A DNA stretch of 64,000 nt, taken from assembly GCA_030770535.1 (NCBI GenBank), contig JASVEC010000013.1, positions 620,001-684,000 on the forward strand, given 5' to 3'. Of this stretch, positions 11,286 to 21,867 are shown piece by piece. Below the pieces are notes generated by a model, which was not told the DNA's origin, ran no database searches, and was given only the letters and a program-made list of their open reading frames with translations. The first letter of the stretch is position 1. Every line of letters starts with the position of its first letter. Source of the DNA: Batkoa obscura (lineage: Eukaryota > Entomophthoromycota > Entomophthoromycetes > Entomophthorales > Batkoaceae). A program made the translations under genes and the position numbers.

Positions 11286-11749
11286 TGTGAAATATTGGTT
11301 TATTAGCTCTCGGATTGATTATAACACAACAATCACTTAAGTTGTTATGATCTCAAGTTCAGGTACAATCAGTTCAGAGTCCCTTATTTTAATTTGCTGC
11401 GAGGATTCCTAACTTCATATTGCAAAGAATATCGTCTTCTCGTTTTAATATCCATACTTATTGAAGTATAAAAGAGATCCTTGAACATAATAACTCGCGG
11501 CTTTTTAATTGAATTACTCACTGATAACGTATCATTAATAAAGTCACTAAGTCTTTTTGACGACATCTTACATAGATTTTATAGTAGCATCTTCTATTAT
11601 ATTTGTTTTACATAGTTCGTAACTTATTACGTATTATTCTTATTCATTTAAGTCTACCTTAGTTATATAAATTAAGACCGTTCGACTGAAGACAAGTTAA
11701 TCAACCAAGGACTGCTTTTAATTCCTACCACTGAGTACCAACTTTCACA
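11286..11749 (-). mobile_element. Solo LTR-like fossil, copy 1
   Basis: 464 bp bounded by TGTGAAA and TTTCACA. It is an inverted, diverged relative of the repeat at 36367-36847; similarity runs over the full length. The TG...CA ends, size and absence of an internal part suggest a solo LTR of a retrotransposon; the superfamily cannot be named. It looks old. A non-LTR repeat with short inverted ends is the alternative. Confidence 0.5.
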
Positions 11750-12777
11750 ATAGTCAAATTATTAAATATTGTATAATAACTTTAATTTTTTAATTTTTTC
11801 TATATTTTAATAATAGATTATAATATTAATGTTTTGTTATTATTATCTATTTTTAAATAATTATGTTGATTTTTATTTATACTAAATTTAAAGCTTTTAT
11901 ATTTATCAAAAAATATATTAAATCTACAATTGATAATAGTGCTATTTACTGGTTTTTGTTTTTCGTTTTTTTTAAAGCATTAATTTTATACAATAATTAA
12001 TTAGATTTATTATTAATAATAATAAATTTTAACAATATTTCTTTTCTTTTTGTTCTATTATGAAATTCCATAAACTCTGGGTTATTATATATAGTTGTTG
12101 AAATTAATATAAATAAATCACAATGTTTATATGATATGTTTTTCCTTACTATATTAAAATTTTTAAAAATTATGTTTTGAAGTTTGGTTATAAAAACTTG
12201 AATTTTGTTTTTGTTTTAATAAAAAATAAAGTTAAATAACTATATATTTATATATTTATATATTATATATCTATTAAACATTTAATAAAGATAATACAAA
12301 ACATATAATTAATTTTTTTTAGCTATTTAAAAAAAATAAAATAATTAAAATAAGTTTTTTAAATTCAATTAAGCATATGTTAAGGACTTATGAATTTAAA
12401 AACTTAAAATTTGGATTAATTTTTGAGTAAATTCTGAAACTAATTTGAACATCCCTACATATGGCTATCTTTATTTCAGTATTTAAATAATAGTTTTTTA
12501 ATTTTATGTTGCATAAAAAATAGATAAAATATTGGAACAAATAACAACACTATTAATAAAGTGTTAGAACTTTATTTTAAATTAATTAAAAATATAAACA
12601 TGTTTTCTGTTTATTTTGCTAATAAATATACAATATCAATTAAACACATTGATAAGGAAAAGCTAAATTAAGTTCTATAACTATAGCAGCCAAAAAATTA
12701 AATGCTATAATAAAAATACTTATAAACAAATATTGGAATAGACTAATAATTTTTTATACAAGTTATTTATCTTAAAA
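11750..12777. other. Gene-poor, extremely AT-rich
   Basis: No gene seen; runs such as TATATATTTATATATTTATATATT near 12245 are low complexity. Confidence 0.5.
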
Positions 12778-13575
12778 ATGAGTTTACTTTTTGCTTTTAA
12801 AGAAAATTTTGCTGCTTTTTTTACTAACTCACTTTCAATTGTATCTATATTACTCTGTACTTTATTATTCACTATTATTACATATAATAATAAAGGTGTA
12901 CATCATTCAATTGCTTATAGTTATCACTTTGTATATTATTGAGAGATTCAATATATAAATTAATTATGTTTTTTGGTTTTTTCCCTATGATGAACGGTTC
13001 GCCGTCAATATCCTACTCATTTATAGCATTTATCTCATTTAGTACCTTAAACTCAGTATTATATTCGACAGCAATAGCAACAGTATATTTGTTAAATACA
13101 AACTACCAATACAAAATGACAAAGATAATAATATGTTTTATTTTTATAATTTCATCATTAATATCTCTAATTATAAGTATACTGCCTATATTATCTAATA
13201 AAATTGACATAATAATAATTTTGATTATAATTTTGATGGAGATAATAACTATTGGTTTATATTTTAAAATTTTTATCAATATTTATGTCAATAATAATAA
13301 TAATACCAATCGTACATGCAACTTTAATACATTGCTTAACAATAAAGAAATGTAATAATGATTCAAACAAAAGCGGGATTGAAGTAGGATATTATACTGT
13401 TTCCTGATTAGTTTTATATACATCTCCTTCGATTATTGGTTATGGCTTAACCATTAGTATGTACATTTGTTCTCTTTTTAATATTCCATTTGATCCTAAT
13501 GTTATTGAGATTTTAATTTTTTTATTAAATATTTCGATTCATATCCAAGGCTTTATCAATTCCTTTTTTTTTTAA
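12778..13575 (+). pseudogene. Broken seven-transmembrane receptor-like gene
   Basis: Three successive hydrophobic reading frames together look like one 7TM protein. The first starts at ATG 12778 (TM1-like SIVSILLCTLLFTIITY) and stops at 12940. The frame then shifts to 12948-13355, which holds an ATVYLLNTNYQ loop and several membrane segments. The last part, to about 13575, contains YTSPSIIGYGLTISMYICS and the TM7-like QGFINSFFF. At least one frameshift and internal stops separate them and no GT-AG intron accounts for this, so it is a relic. A related relic lies at 52690-53439. Receptor identity rests on membrane topology and the QGFxN-type TM7 only. Confidence 0.5.
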
Positions 13576-13895
13576 AATGAATAATCTTATTGATAAACTT
13601 TAATATATTTATTATAAATCATTATAATTTTATAAAACATGTTTACTTGTTTTTTCTGTTTATTAATAAATAGACTTTATTTTTTTAACTCTAATTTTAT
13701 TTTTTATTTTTTAACAATTAATGTCCTTTTTTATTAATTTGTATGAAATTAGTTAATTTTCATATTATTATTCTAATATGCAATTTTCAATATTTTAAGT
13801 TTTCCTATTTTTACAAAGCTACAAAACTAGTAGTAATAAAAAAATTGTAAATATTTTTAATTAAATATAATTCTAAACTATGTTTATCAAAGACA

Positions 13896-13986
13896 GCTTC
13901 CTTAGTACAACTGGTAGTACATAGGCCCTCTTTCAATCAGATTTGATATCATTTCCTAAGATGCGGGTTCGACTCCCTCAGGAAGC
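13896..13986 (+). tRNA. tRNA-like sequence with intron, isotype unclear
   Basis: Acceptor arms GCTTCCT and AGGAAGC pair fully. The D-arm is GTAC-loop-GTAC inside a good A-box (TAGTACAACTGG), and the B-box is GGGTTCGACTCCC. The anticodon stem can form TAGG with CCTA, leaving about 30 nt between, so an intron must be present. The remaining loop does not give a normal U33-anticodon, and one T-stem pair is mismatched. It may be a real tRNA with an unusual intron or a tRNA-derived relic; the diverged second copy at 26494 favours the latter or a SINE head. Confidence 0.45.
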
Positions 13987-14702
13987 CGATTTATTTTTTT
14001 CATCAAAAATAAGTTTCTTTAGTAAAAATTGCTAGTAGATTTTTCAAAAAAACTATATTACTTAAATACGTACTTTTAATTATTTTTACTATTAAAAATT
14101 AATAAATTAAAGTTTTTTCTATTTGTTTAACATTTTACTTAAATAGTATAGTTTTTCAAAATTATTTTATTTTTAAAAACAAGGTCAATTTTTTATTAAA
14201 ATCGATAAAAATGATAACAATTAAATATTAAGTTGATTTAATAGTCTATTCCAACACTATAAAACATGACCTATAAGTTTCAATTTTTAAATTCTATTTA
14301 AGTAGTCACGTTATTTATTTCGATTCCATATTGATATTATTAGTAATTAAGTATAACAATTTCAACTTTCAATGACTTGGGCGAAAATTTAATAATCTAA
14401 CTTTAACATTCATTGCCTTTTTTTAACAACTAATAAATTCTTTTTTATTATCATTATTTGAAATCCCTTCTTTATACCCCTCTTCCCTTGTCATCTAGTA
14501 TCCTTACTATCCATCCATCTTATTTAATCACATAATTGAGCTTTCATGACAATTCATATTAATTAAAATTTAATTAGTTCTTTTTTCAAAATGACATCAC
14601 AAACTCTTTTACTCATCTCGAAATTCTAAATATTTACTTTTTATTCCTAAAATTTTTCTATTTCAATAATAATAATATAAACAAGAGTAACTCATTAATT
14701 AA
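13987..14702. other. Intergenic
   Basis: Upstream region of the amidotransferase gene; a C/T-rich stretch near 14460-14520 may belong to its promoter. Nothing else recognised. Confidence 0.45.
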
Positions 14703-15649
14703 ATGTCTACCAGTTATAAAATAGGATTGTTAATTTGTGATGACCCAGTTCCACCAGTCGTCTCACTCTACGGTGATTATTCCAAAATTTTTCAAACTTA
14801 TTTTCAACTTTCATTAACCCAACTTAAACCCAATGCTAAACTTGAACTCATTCCTTATTATATACAAAAATTGGGTGAGTTACCATCAATTAATAATGAT
14901 TTAAAAGGTTATATTATTACTGGTTCTTCGTATTCCGCATATTTAAATGAAACTTGGATATTGGACTTGATTCAATTTTGTAAAAAGAGTTTGGATGAAG
15001 AACCAAATAAAAGATGGATAGGTATTTGTTTTGGTCATCAACTATTGGCGAGAGTGTTCGATGATAAAGCTGTTGAAAAGAATTCATTGGGATGGGAGGT
15101 AAATATATATTAATTTTAAATGTAGATGATATGAGGTTTAAATTGAAACTTTTTTTTTATTAGGTAGGCCCACTTCCAATTGAGTTAACAGAGGAGGGTA
15201 AAAGATGCTTTAATACTCAGGAGGATAAATTGGTAAGTATTCTATTTTTATTAATAGAATGTTATATAGTTAATCTTTTTTTAACTTTTTTATTCAGATT
15301 ATTCACCAAATGCATCAAGTAATTTGATTTACTCTTATAAAAAAATTCATTTAATATCTAATCAATCTTGATTTAGGATCATGTAGTAACTATACCCTCG
15401 GACTTTCAAATTTTAGCTAAAAGTTCAGTAAGTGGTATTCAGGGCTATTTATTAAAGGATAAAATATTAGCTATACAAGGACATCCTGAATTTACTCATA
15501 ATATTGTTCATTTAATTGTTGAAAAAAGAGCTGAGAAAGGGATCTTTAAGAAAGAACAAGTGAATGAAATTGAAGACAGATTAAAGACAATAGATGTAGA
15601 TCAATATTGTTTTGGTAAAGTAATGATTCAATTTTTATTAAAGTTATAA
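14703..15649 (+). CDS. Class I glutamine amidotransferase-like protein
   Basis: Four exons, 14703-15098, 15164-15232, a 21-nt exon 15298-15318, and 15377-15649, give 252 residues. The nucleophile elbow is WIGICFGHQLLA and the His-Glu pair is in IQGHPEFT, so the catalytic triad is complete. The GWEVGPLPIELT stretch is typical of the stand-alone fungal and plant GATase1 proteins related to GMP synthase, which include gamma-glutamyl peptidases. No synthetase domain is attached. The 7-residue third exon (IIHQMHQ) supplies conserved sequence and its phases are exact, so it is real. Substrate not determined. Confidence 0.88.
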
Positions 15650-15808
15650 GTAAAAGATAAGTAATTATATAATAAAGGATGATATAAAGTAACAAATAGA
15701 ATTATTATAAATTTTATTTAATAATATAAATAAGTTTATTATAATTTATATATATAAAAATGATTTTATAATTTTAAAAAGATAGAAGAAGGAATAAAAA
15801 AATGAGAT

Positions 15809-17836
15809 TTAAGATAAAGAATTATTAGTAGTATTAGAATTAATAGAATCCTCATTTGAACTAGCCGACAAATTGGACGTTGGAGAATTTGGGGTAAATT
15901 TTTTAGAAAAGATATTAGCCATAATAAATGCTTTATAATGACTATCTTGTGATAAATTATATGGATGTTTTTGAAATAATAATAATTGATTAATAATTTT
16001 TGAAATTAATCGCATCTTATTATAATTGATAAAATATACTTTGGGATTATTGGAGTTCAGATGAGGTGTATGAAACATATAATTAAAATTACCATTTTCT
16101 GTAAACACTAAATCGGTTAAGGTAATACCTAAGAAAGGTAAGCATGGACTTGTATTTTGCATTGTTTTATTTAACAATTCCCTATAATAACGATAGTTCT
16201 CTCTTGTTGATAAAATTAGAGTTAATTTTTTAAAGTTTGTCTTATCCTTTTTATTTAATGAATTCCAATGTTTTTTGTCCCTATCATTTAATACCATTTG
16301 TAACCCCGTAGTTATTTCAAAAGAAGAGTTATAATTTTTTAATTGATAACAATATTTAGCTACTTTAATAAACTTTTGTATAATTTCCATTTGTTCATTA
16401 AAATGATGACAAGAATAAATTTCTTTTGTTACAAAATTGGCCATTAAATTAAACATTTGAATTAGTTTCAATAAGTTAGGTGCCTTCAAATCTCTTACTT
16501 CTTTGTTATTCCATATTTGTTGATATAATTCACTAATTTGAATTTTGCAAAATAATTCATGTTCAATTAAAGTTAATTGTTCTGCAAATACTCTAAGATC
16601 TAAATCATAAAATTTTAAGTGGATAAAGATACTATTTAATTTTAATGAATTTAAACTAGATTTGAATTTTAATCCTTGAGTTATTGGTATTGTATTATTA
16701 TTATTATTATTATTATTTAAGGTTGTTGATGAATTATTACTATGTCCTTTTTCTTTACAAATGATCAATAGAGAAAGTATCGACTCAATAAACAGACCCC
16801 TCTTTTCATCATTTAATTGAATAAACTTTAAAAAAGCAGTTAAAAAAGTAGTCAAACTTGGATTACTATGAAATCTATTTTGATATTGTTGACACCATTT
16901 TTTAATTAAGTTTAATAACTTTAATTGAATAATTAAATTCCATTCTACTTCTTCTTCAGATTCATTAAGATATAATAAAGAATTGATATATCTTATAACA
17001 ATCATACGTAATAAATCTTCATCTATAATAAAGTAATGATATACATTTAAAAAATCATTTAATAGCTCATTATTAGTTGTTCCTTTACATGATAATAAAT
17101 GAATCATTCCATTTAAACTAAACGATTTAATACTTGTTTCTGTAATGACATTATTAGTTAATAAAGTAGCACTATTATTACTATTAACACTATTAAAATT
17201 ACTACCTCCATTATTATTTCCATTACCCCCTGAATTATTCATACCTATACTTTCATATTGAATTTCAGAATGATGAATTAAATCATATTGAGGCCAAGGA
17301 ATAGTATCATTTGATTTTGAATCCCCAGGATAATAAATAGGATGTCCCATAATTAAATTTAAATATAAATATAACTCTTTATCAATTAATTGTCTTAACT
17401 TAATTTCCATTGGGCCATCAACACGTATTGCAGGTAAGGATAATAAATCATTAGGTCCATTAAGTTCATTTTTTATTACACTTTCTTTTAAAGAATAATT
17501 ACTGAAGCGTTTGGAATTAGACGATAATGAGGGAAGAGTAGGAGGTGAAGTAGGTGAAGAATTATTGATGGGGTGAGTATGTGGGGTATTTGGAGTTAAT
17601 AATGTGGAATTTAATATGGATTGAAATAAATTGGATTTCATTGTAAAAAACATACTCTTTTTGTTTTTATTTAAACTATATCGTTGATTGAATTTATTAT
17701 TATCTTCTTTAATTAGATTATTGTTAGTTGTATTAAGAGTAGTATTAAGAAGATTACTATTGTTACAACTTTCTTTGACTGTATCTTCCATTGTAGTAGC
17801 TAAATTATCAGGTAAAACTCGGGTCATATTGATCAT
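15809..17836 (-). CDS. Ras guanine nucleotide exchange factor (CDC25 type)
   Basis: One uninterrupted frame of 675 residues. The N-terminal ~200 residues are low complexity (Asn, Ser, Pro). A RasGEF N-terminal (REM) domain covers about 240-345. The catalytic CDC25 domain runs from about 409 (LRVFAEQLTLIEHELFCKI) to 627 and includes NLMANFVTKEI, LSTRENYRYYR and SPCLPFLGITLTDLVF, all standard landmarks. It therefore should load GTP on a Ras/Rap-type GTPase at a membrane. No SH3, PH or other targeting domain is seen. Asn runs at about 205-225 and 370 are encoded by AAT repeats. Its 3' end faces that of the amidotransferase gene, about 160 bp apart. Confidence 0.93.
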   Translation of the reverse strand: MINMTRVLPDNLATTMEDTVKESCNNSNLLNTTLNTTNNNLIKEDNNKFNQRYSLNKNKKSMFFTMKSNLFQSILNSTLLTPNTPHTHPINNSSPTSPPTLPSLSSNSKRFSNYSLKESVIKNELNGPNDLLSLPAIRVDGPMEIKLRQLIDKELYLYLNLIMGHPIYYPGDSKSNDTIPWPQYDLIHHSEIQYESIGMNNSGGNGNNNGGSNFNSVNSNNSATLLTNNVITETSIKSFSLNGMIHLLSCKGTTNNELLNDFLNVYHYFIIDEDLLRMIVIRYINSLLYLNESEEEVEWNLIIQLKLLNLIKKWCQQYQNRFHSNPSLTTFLTAFLKFIQLNDEKRGLFIESILSLLIICKEKGHSNNSSTTLNNNNNNNNTIPITQGLKFKSSLNSLKLNSIFIHLKFYDLDLRVFAEQLTLIEHELFCKIQISELYQQIWNNKEVRDLKAPNLLKLIQMFNLMANFVTKEIYSCHHFNEQMEIIQKFIKVAKYCYQLKNYNSSFEITTGLQMVLNDRDKKHWNSLNKKDKTNFKKLTLILSTRENYRYYRELLNKTMQNTSPCLPFLGITLTDLVFTENGNFNYMFHTPHLNSNNPKVYFINYNKMRLISKIINQLLLFQKHPYNLSQDSHYKAFIMANIFSKKFTPNSPTSNLSASSNEDSINSNTTNNSLS

Positions 17837-17844
17837 TTATTTTT

Positions 17845-17846
<2 letters not shown>

Positions 17847-17876
<30 letters not shown>
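17847..17876 (+). repeat. (TTA)n microsatellite
   Basis: About ten TTA units just upstream of the RasGEF start codon, likely in its 5' leader. Confidence 0.9.
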
Positions 17877-17877
<1 letters not shown>

Positions 17878-18483
17878 TAATGACAATAAATTAGAGGATC
17901 AATCAATGAATTGAAGGTTATTTATAAATAAAGGAGAGAGAGTTATTATTGTAAACAAGAAAGAATGAAAGAATGAAAGTAAATAAATTTTTTAGAATAT
18001 AAAAAATAGAATTTGAAGAAAGATAAAAAGGATAAATAATTCAAATTCAAGTTATCCGTTAAAAAAAAGAGTTAAAAGTTTAATTAAAATTTCTAATTTA
18101 TCTATCATCTATAACTTTGTTTTTTTCATCTTTTTCATTCAACTTATGTTTTAAATGTTGAAAAAAATATGCTAACTTTAAGGGTTAAATTTGGGGTAAA
18201 TTAAGGGAAGCTCATTAAATGTTGGGTAGTTACAAATTATAATATCAAATCGCCTTAATCGCATGATTTAGGATACTTTGGCTATTACTTAAACCAATTA
18301 AATAAAAAGAGTTGTAATAAATCAAATTCTTTAAAACATAATTAATAAATAATAAACTTTTATTTACAACTATTAGTTTAATGATTCTTATATTAATGAT
18401 AATATTAAATATCATTATTATTACTATGCTAATAAGTTTTTTATTATCCAATAAGCTTATAATATAATTTACTATCATTATTA

Positions 18484-18484
<1 letters not shown>

Positions 18485-18520
<36 letters not shown>
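18485..18520 (+). repeat. (TTA)n microsatellite
   Basis: About twelve perfect TTA units in non-coding DNA. Confidence 0.9.
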
Positions 18521-20165
18521 GCTCATGTTTTTAATAGAGTTATTAACTAAAATGCTATAAGCATATCAACAAGTCATACAAAATTTAGAAATAGTTTTAA
18601 CAGTTAGCACATTTGAAAAATTTCCATGGATTTTATTTCAAATAACTAAAATTAAGTTTATATATTAAATAATCTCCCGTTGGTATTATAATTGACTATT
18701 AATTCCAATTATTTGTTCAAGTTATTTAGTATCAACTACTATCTTAACTGTTTATTATTTTCAAAGTTAAATGAAATTATTATTATTATTACAGTTATAA
18801 AAAAATTACACTTATAAGCAATAATTCTACTAAATAATGTTACTAAGTTGATGCTCATTAATTAAATATTTTAAACTATTAACCGTTAAAACATTTTAAA
18901 ATATTAATCTGAACATCAAGTAAATGGGCATGTAATTAAATTCAATAAATATATATTTTTTTTAAAACAAGTATGTAAATGAATATATACTAAGTAAACT
19001 ATAAAAAAACCTTAGTTTAATTAAACTCATTTATCTCATAACACTTTATTATCATTGTTTTATTTTTCATTATTTTATTTTTTATTATTTCTATTAACTT
19101 TGAATATGTTTTCATAGTTACTAAAACTTGGGGGTAATTAAATTAGTTGGAGATTCTTTATTTTGAAATATATATATTTTCTAAAAAATACAATCAATTC
19201 TAGAATTTTAACTTTTTTTACTCAGGCTAAGCATAATTTGATAGGTTATTACATTGAATTCTTTTTACAAAAAAATAGTTGATATGTGGACTTAAATTAA
19301 ATCAATATTGATATTTTTTTATTGAAATGTATTATTATCAATTTTAAAAAAGAAGAAAATAATAGTTTAATTCTTGAATTTATATATAGCTTATTTGAAG
19401 CCGATAAGATTTACATTTATTTCGTCAGAAGTAAATAATGCTTTATTATTAATATTAAAACTACGAATTTGTATCAGTCTATTCTTCAGCTCAACTCTCC
19501 CCTTTATGATAGTTTCAAATTGACAATTTTTAAACTTAATATTGATCGTTATCTTTCACTTGATTATAACACATTAAAATTAAGCTATAATTAGGGCTAT
19601 TAATTTTAGTGTTTTGAAGCTATTAGTTAACGATTAAAGTAGTGAAATTAATTGCCCTAAATATTACATAAATTAATGTATTCTATCAAGCTTATTTACC
19701 CTTCGTTTTAAGCCTATGTTTTTCATTAACTCCTCTTATTTTGGGAGCATGAAAGTAGGGAGGAAGAAGATTCAAATAAGATGGGGAGAAGAAAGAAAAA
19801 TAATTTTGGTTTTAAAGTTGTAGATTGGGGATTGAGATTTTGAATGATTTATAGTAATAATAAGGTAAAAGTAATTTTAGATTTGATTAAAGTTGTATCT
19901 ATATCTTTTAGTTTTATTAAATGAGAAAAAGAGATTATAAGTTGTATGAATATTTAACTTATTGTTTATTTTATATTAAAAGTTTTGAATTTAAAAAAAA
20001 AGTATTAGCCAGTTTTTAATTACCTGTTTTCGGTAAGTTTTTGTATTAAAATAAAAATAGAATTAAGTATGATTAAAATTATTTAAAAAAATAACTACAA
20101 GTTTTCTTTATTAAAATAATTCAAGTATTCTCAATTTATTGTTAGTTACTAGTAAAAACTTTTTT

Positions 20166-20189
20166 AAAATAAAAAATAAAATAAAATAA

Positions 20190-20220
<31 letters not shown>

Positions 20221-20238
20221 TAAAATAAAAATAAAATA
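20166..20238 (+). repeat. (AAAAT)n-type minisatellite
   Basis: Runs of AAAAT and AAAAAT units, followed at about 20250-20275 by three CGATTAAA-type units. Confidence 0.85.
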
Positions 20239-21867
20239 ACCTTTAATTAACCGATTAAACGATTAAACGATTAATTGTAATTAAATATTACTAACAACTT
20301 ATTTTTAATTAACCAAATACAATAAGTAATTCAACTACAAATAGTTGAATTTTATAACGAGCTTTTGTTTTTAAAATAAAAGAATAAACTTAATCAACGT
20401 AATATTATTTTGTAGTACAAAATTGCTTTTATATTATCTCAAAATATTACGTTAAATTAATTTATGATTATAAAAAATTAATTTTAATAGCGATAAAATT
20501 CTAGTTTTATTTTCATTAACTACAACTATTAATCTAAAATAGTAATCCCCTTTAACAATAACTTGATTTTCATATTGAATGTTGTTCTCCCTTTAAAAAA
20601 AATATATCAAAATCTCCCTTTTATTTTTTTTCTATCCTTGAAAAAAGGGAGAGTGGGAAAAGTTAACAATGTAAAATTTCACAACTATTATTGGGGTCCT
20701 AAAAATAATACTTTCAATTACTTTTCTCAACATTTTTATCTTGATGTTATAAATTTTGCACTTTCATCATAGATGACAGTCATGCTATTAAAAAAAATAA
20801 TCTTCATTATAGTCTTTATTTAGGGGTTATTTGTAGCTTTGAGAAGAAAATTGGGTTAAGGTTTTTTAAGATTTTGAGATAAAAAAAATTTCAGCTAAAA
20901 TCAAGTAAAATGGTGTTCAACATCGGAAATTTTAAAAATAATTAAAGCTAACTGAGATGATGAAAGAAAGTGGGCTTTTTTTTAACTTGTGAAAGGTTCT
21001 TTATAAACTTCAAGTTTTGATGGCTTTAATATATTGCATCAAAGTTTCATAGAACTAAATAAAGAATATATTAATAGTTTTACTTAGACTTTTAAAAAAT
21101 AACACTCAATATTATTAGTTAATTTAATATTTAATGTAATCTATTAAAAACAATGGCTTATTTTAATATCTTACATTGTATCTTGGGGTAAATATTTTAA
21201 TAAAAAAGGTTAAGTCTTACACTATGACACATGAATGTTTATAAAAATATCACTAATTTTATTAATTACCTTTACCTTAAACAGATAAACTTATGCTAAT
21301 TGATAAGCAAGACAACGAGTTAAATAAATAGAAAGTTAAACGATAGAAATAAACTTGCTTTAGAAACTTAGTAAAAAAATTAATGAGAAAGATTTACTTA
21401 ATTATTATTGAGTAGAAAAATAGCTATTTTTTTAACCCCTTAAATTTACCCCATAAGATGAAGGATTTAGATATCCTTAAACCCTTAAAGTATAGTTAAA
21501 AAAATTGGAAAAAATAAAAGATTTTACTTTTTGTTTATATTTACTCTTTTATATATTTTAAATCTATAGTTAATTTTCAAGTGAAGCAATCATATATTAT
21601 TATACTTTATCACTTATTTATAACTTGAAACTTAATTTTAATTAATCTTATCTTGTAACTTCCTTTTGTATATTATTTTTTATAACATATAACAATCATC
21701 TTTCTTAACTTTAATATACATATTTTAATTTCAATAATAAGCCAAACTTGATTAAACTGAATAGTAATATTATCATTGGAATTGAATAATAATATTTAAA
21801 TTTATAATCTATTTATTACTTTCTTTTTATTAAAGTTATTTTTACAAAAAGTATAAAATAAACTAAA

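Larger units (their letters stand above)
17837..21867. other. 4-kb gene-poor interval between divergent signalling genes
   Basis: It lies between the start of the RasGEF (minus) and the start of the PH protein (plus). I find only short chance frames and simple repeats. It may hold regulatory DNA for both genes, but I see no specific site. Confidence 0.5.

Noticed and set aside
17688-17894. Leu/Ile-rich frame opposite the RasGEF N-terminus
   Set aside because: Shadow of Asn/Thr codons and of a TTA repeat.
18245-18478. Hydrophobic 77-codon minus-strand frame
   Set aside because: Composition expected from AT-rich DNA (Ile, Leu, Asn, Lys); no motif, no promoter context.
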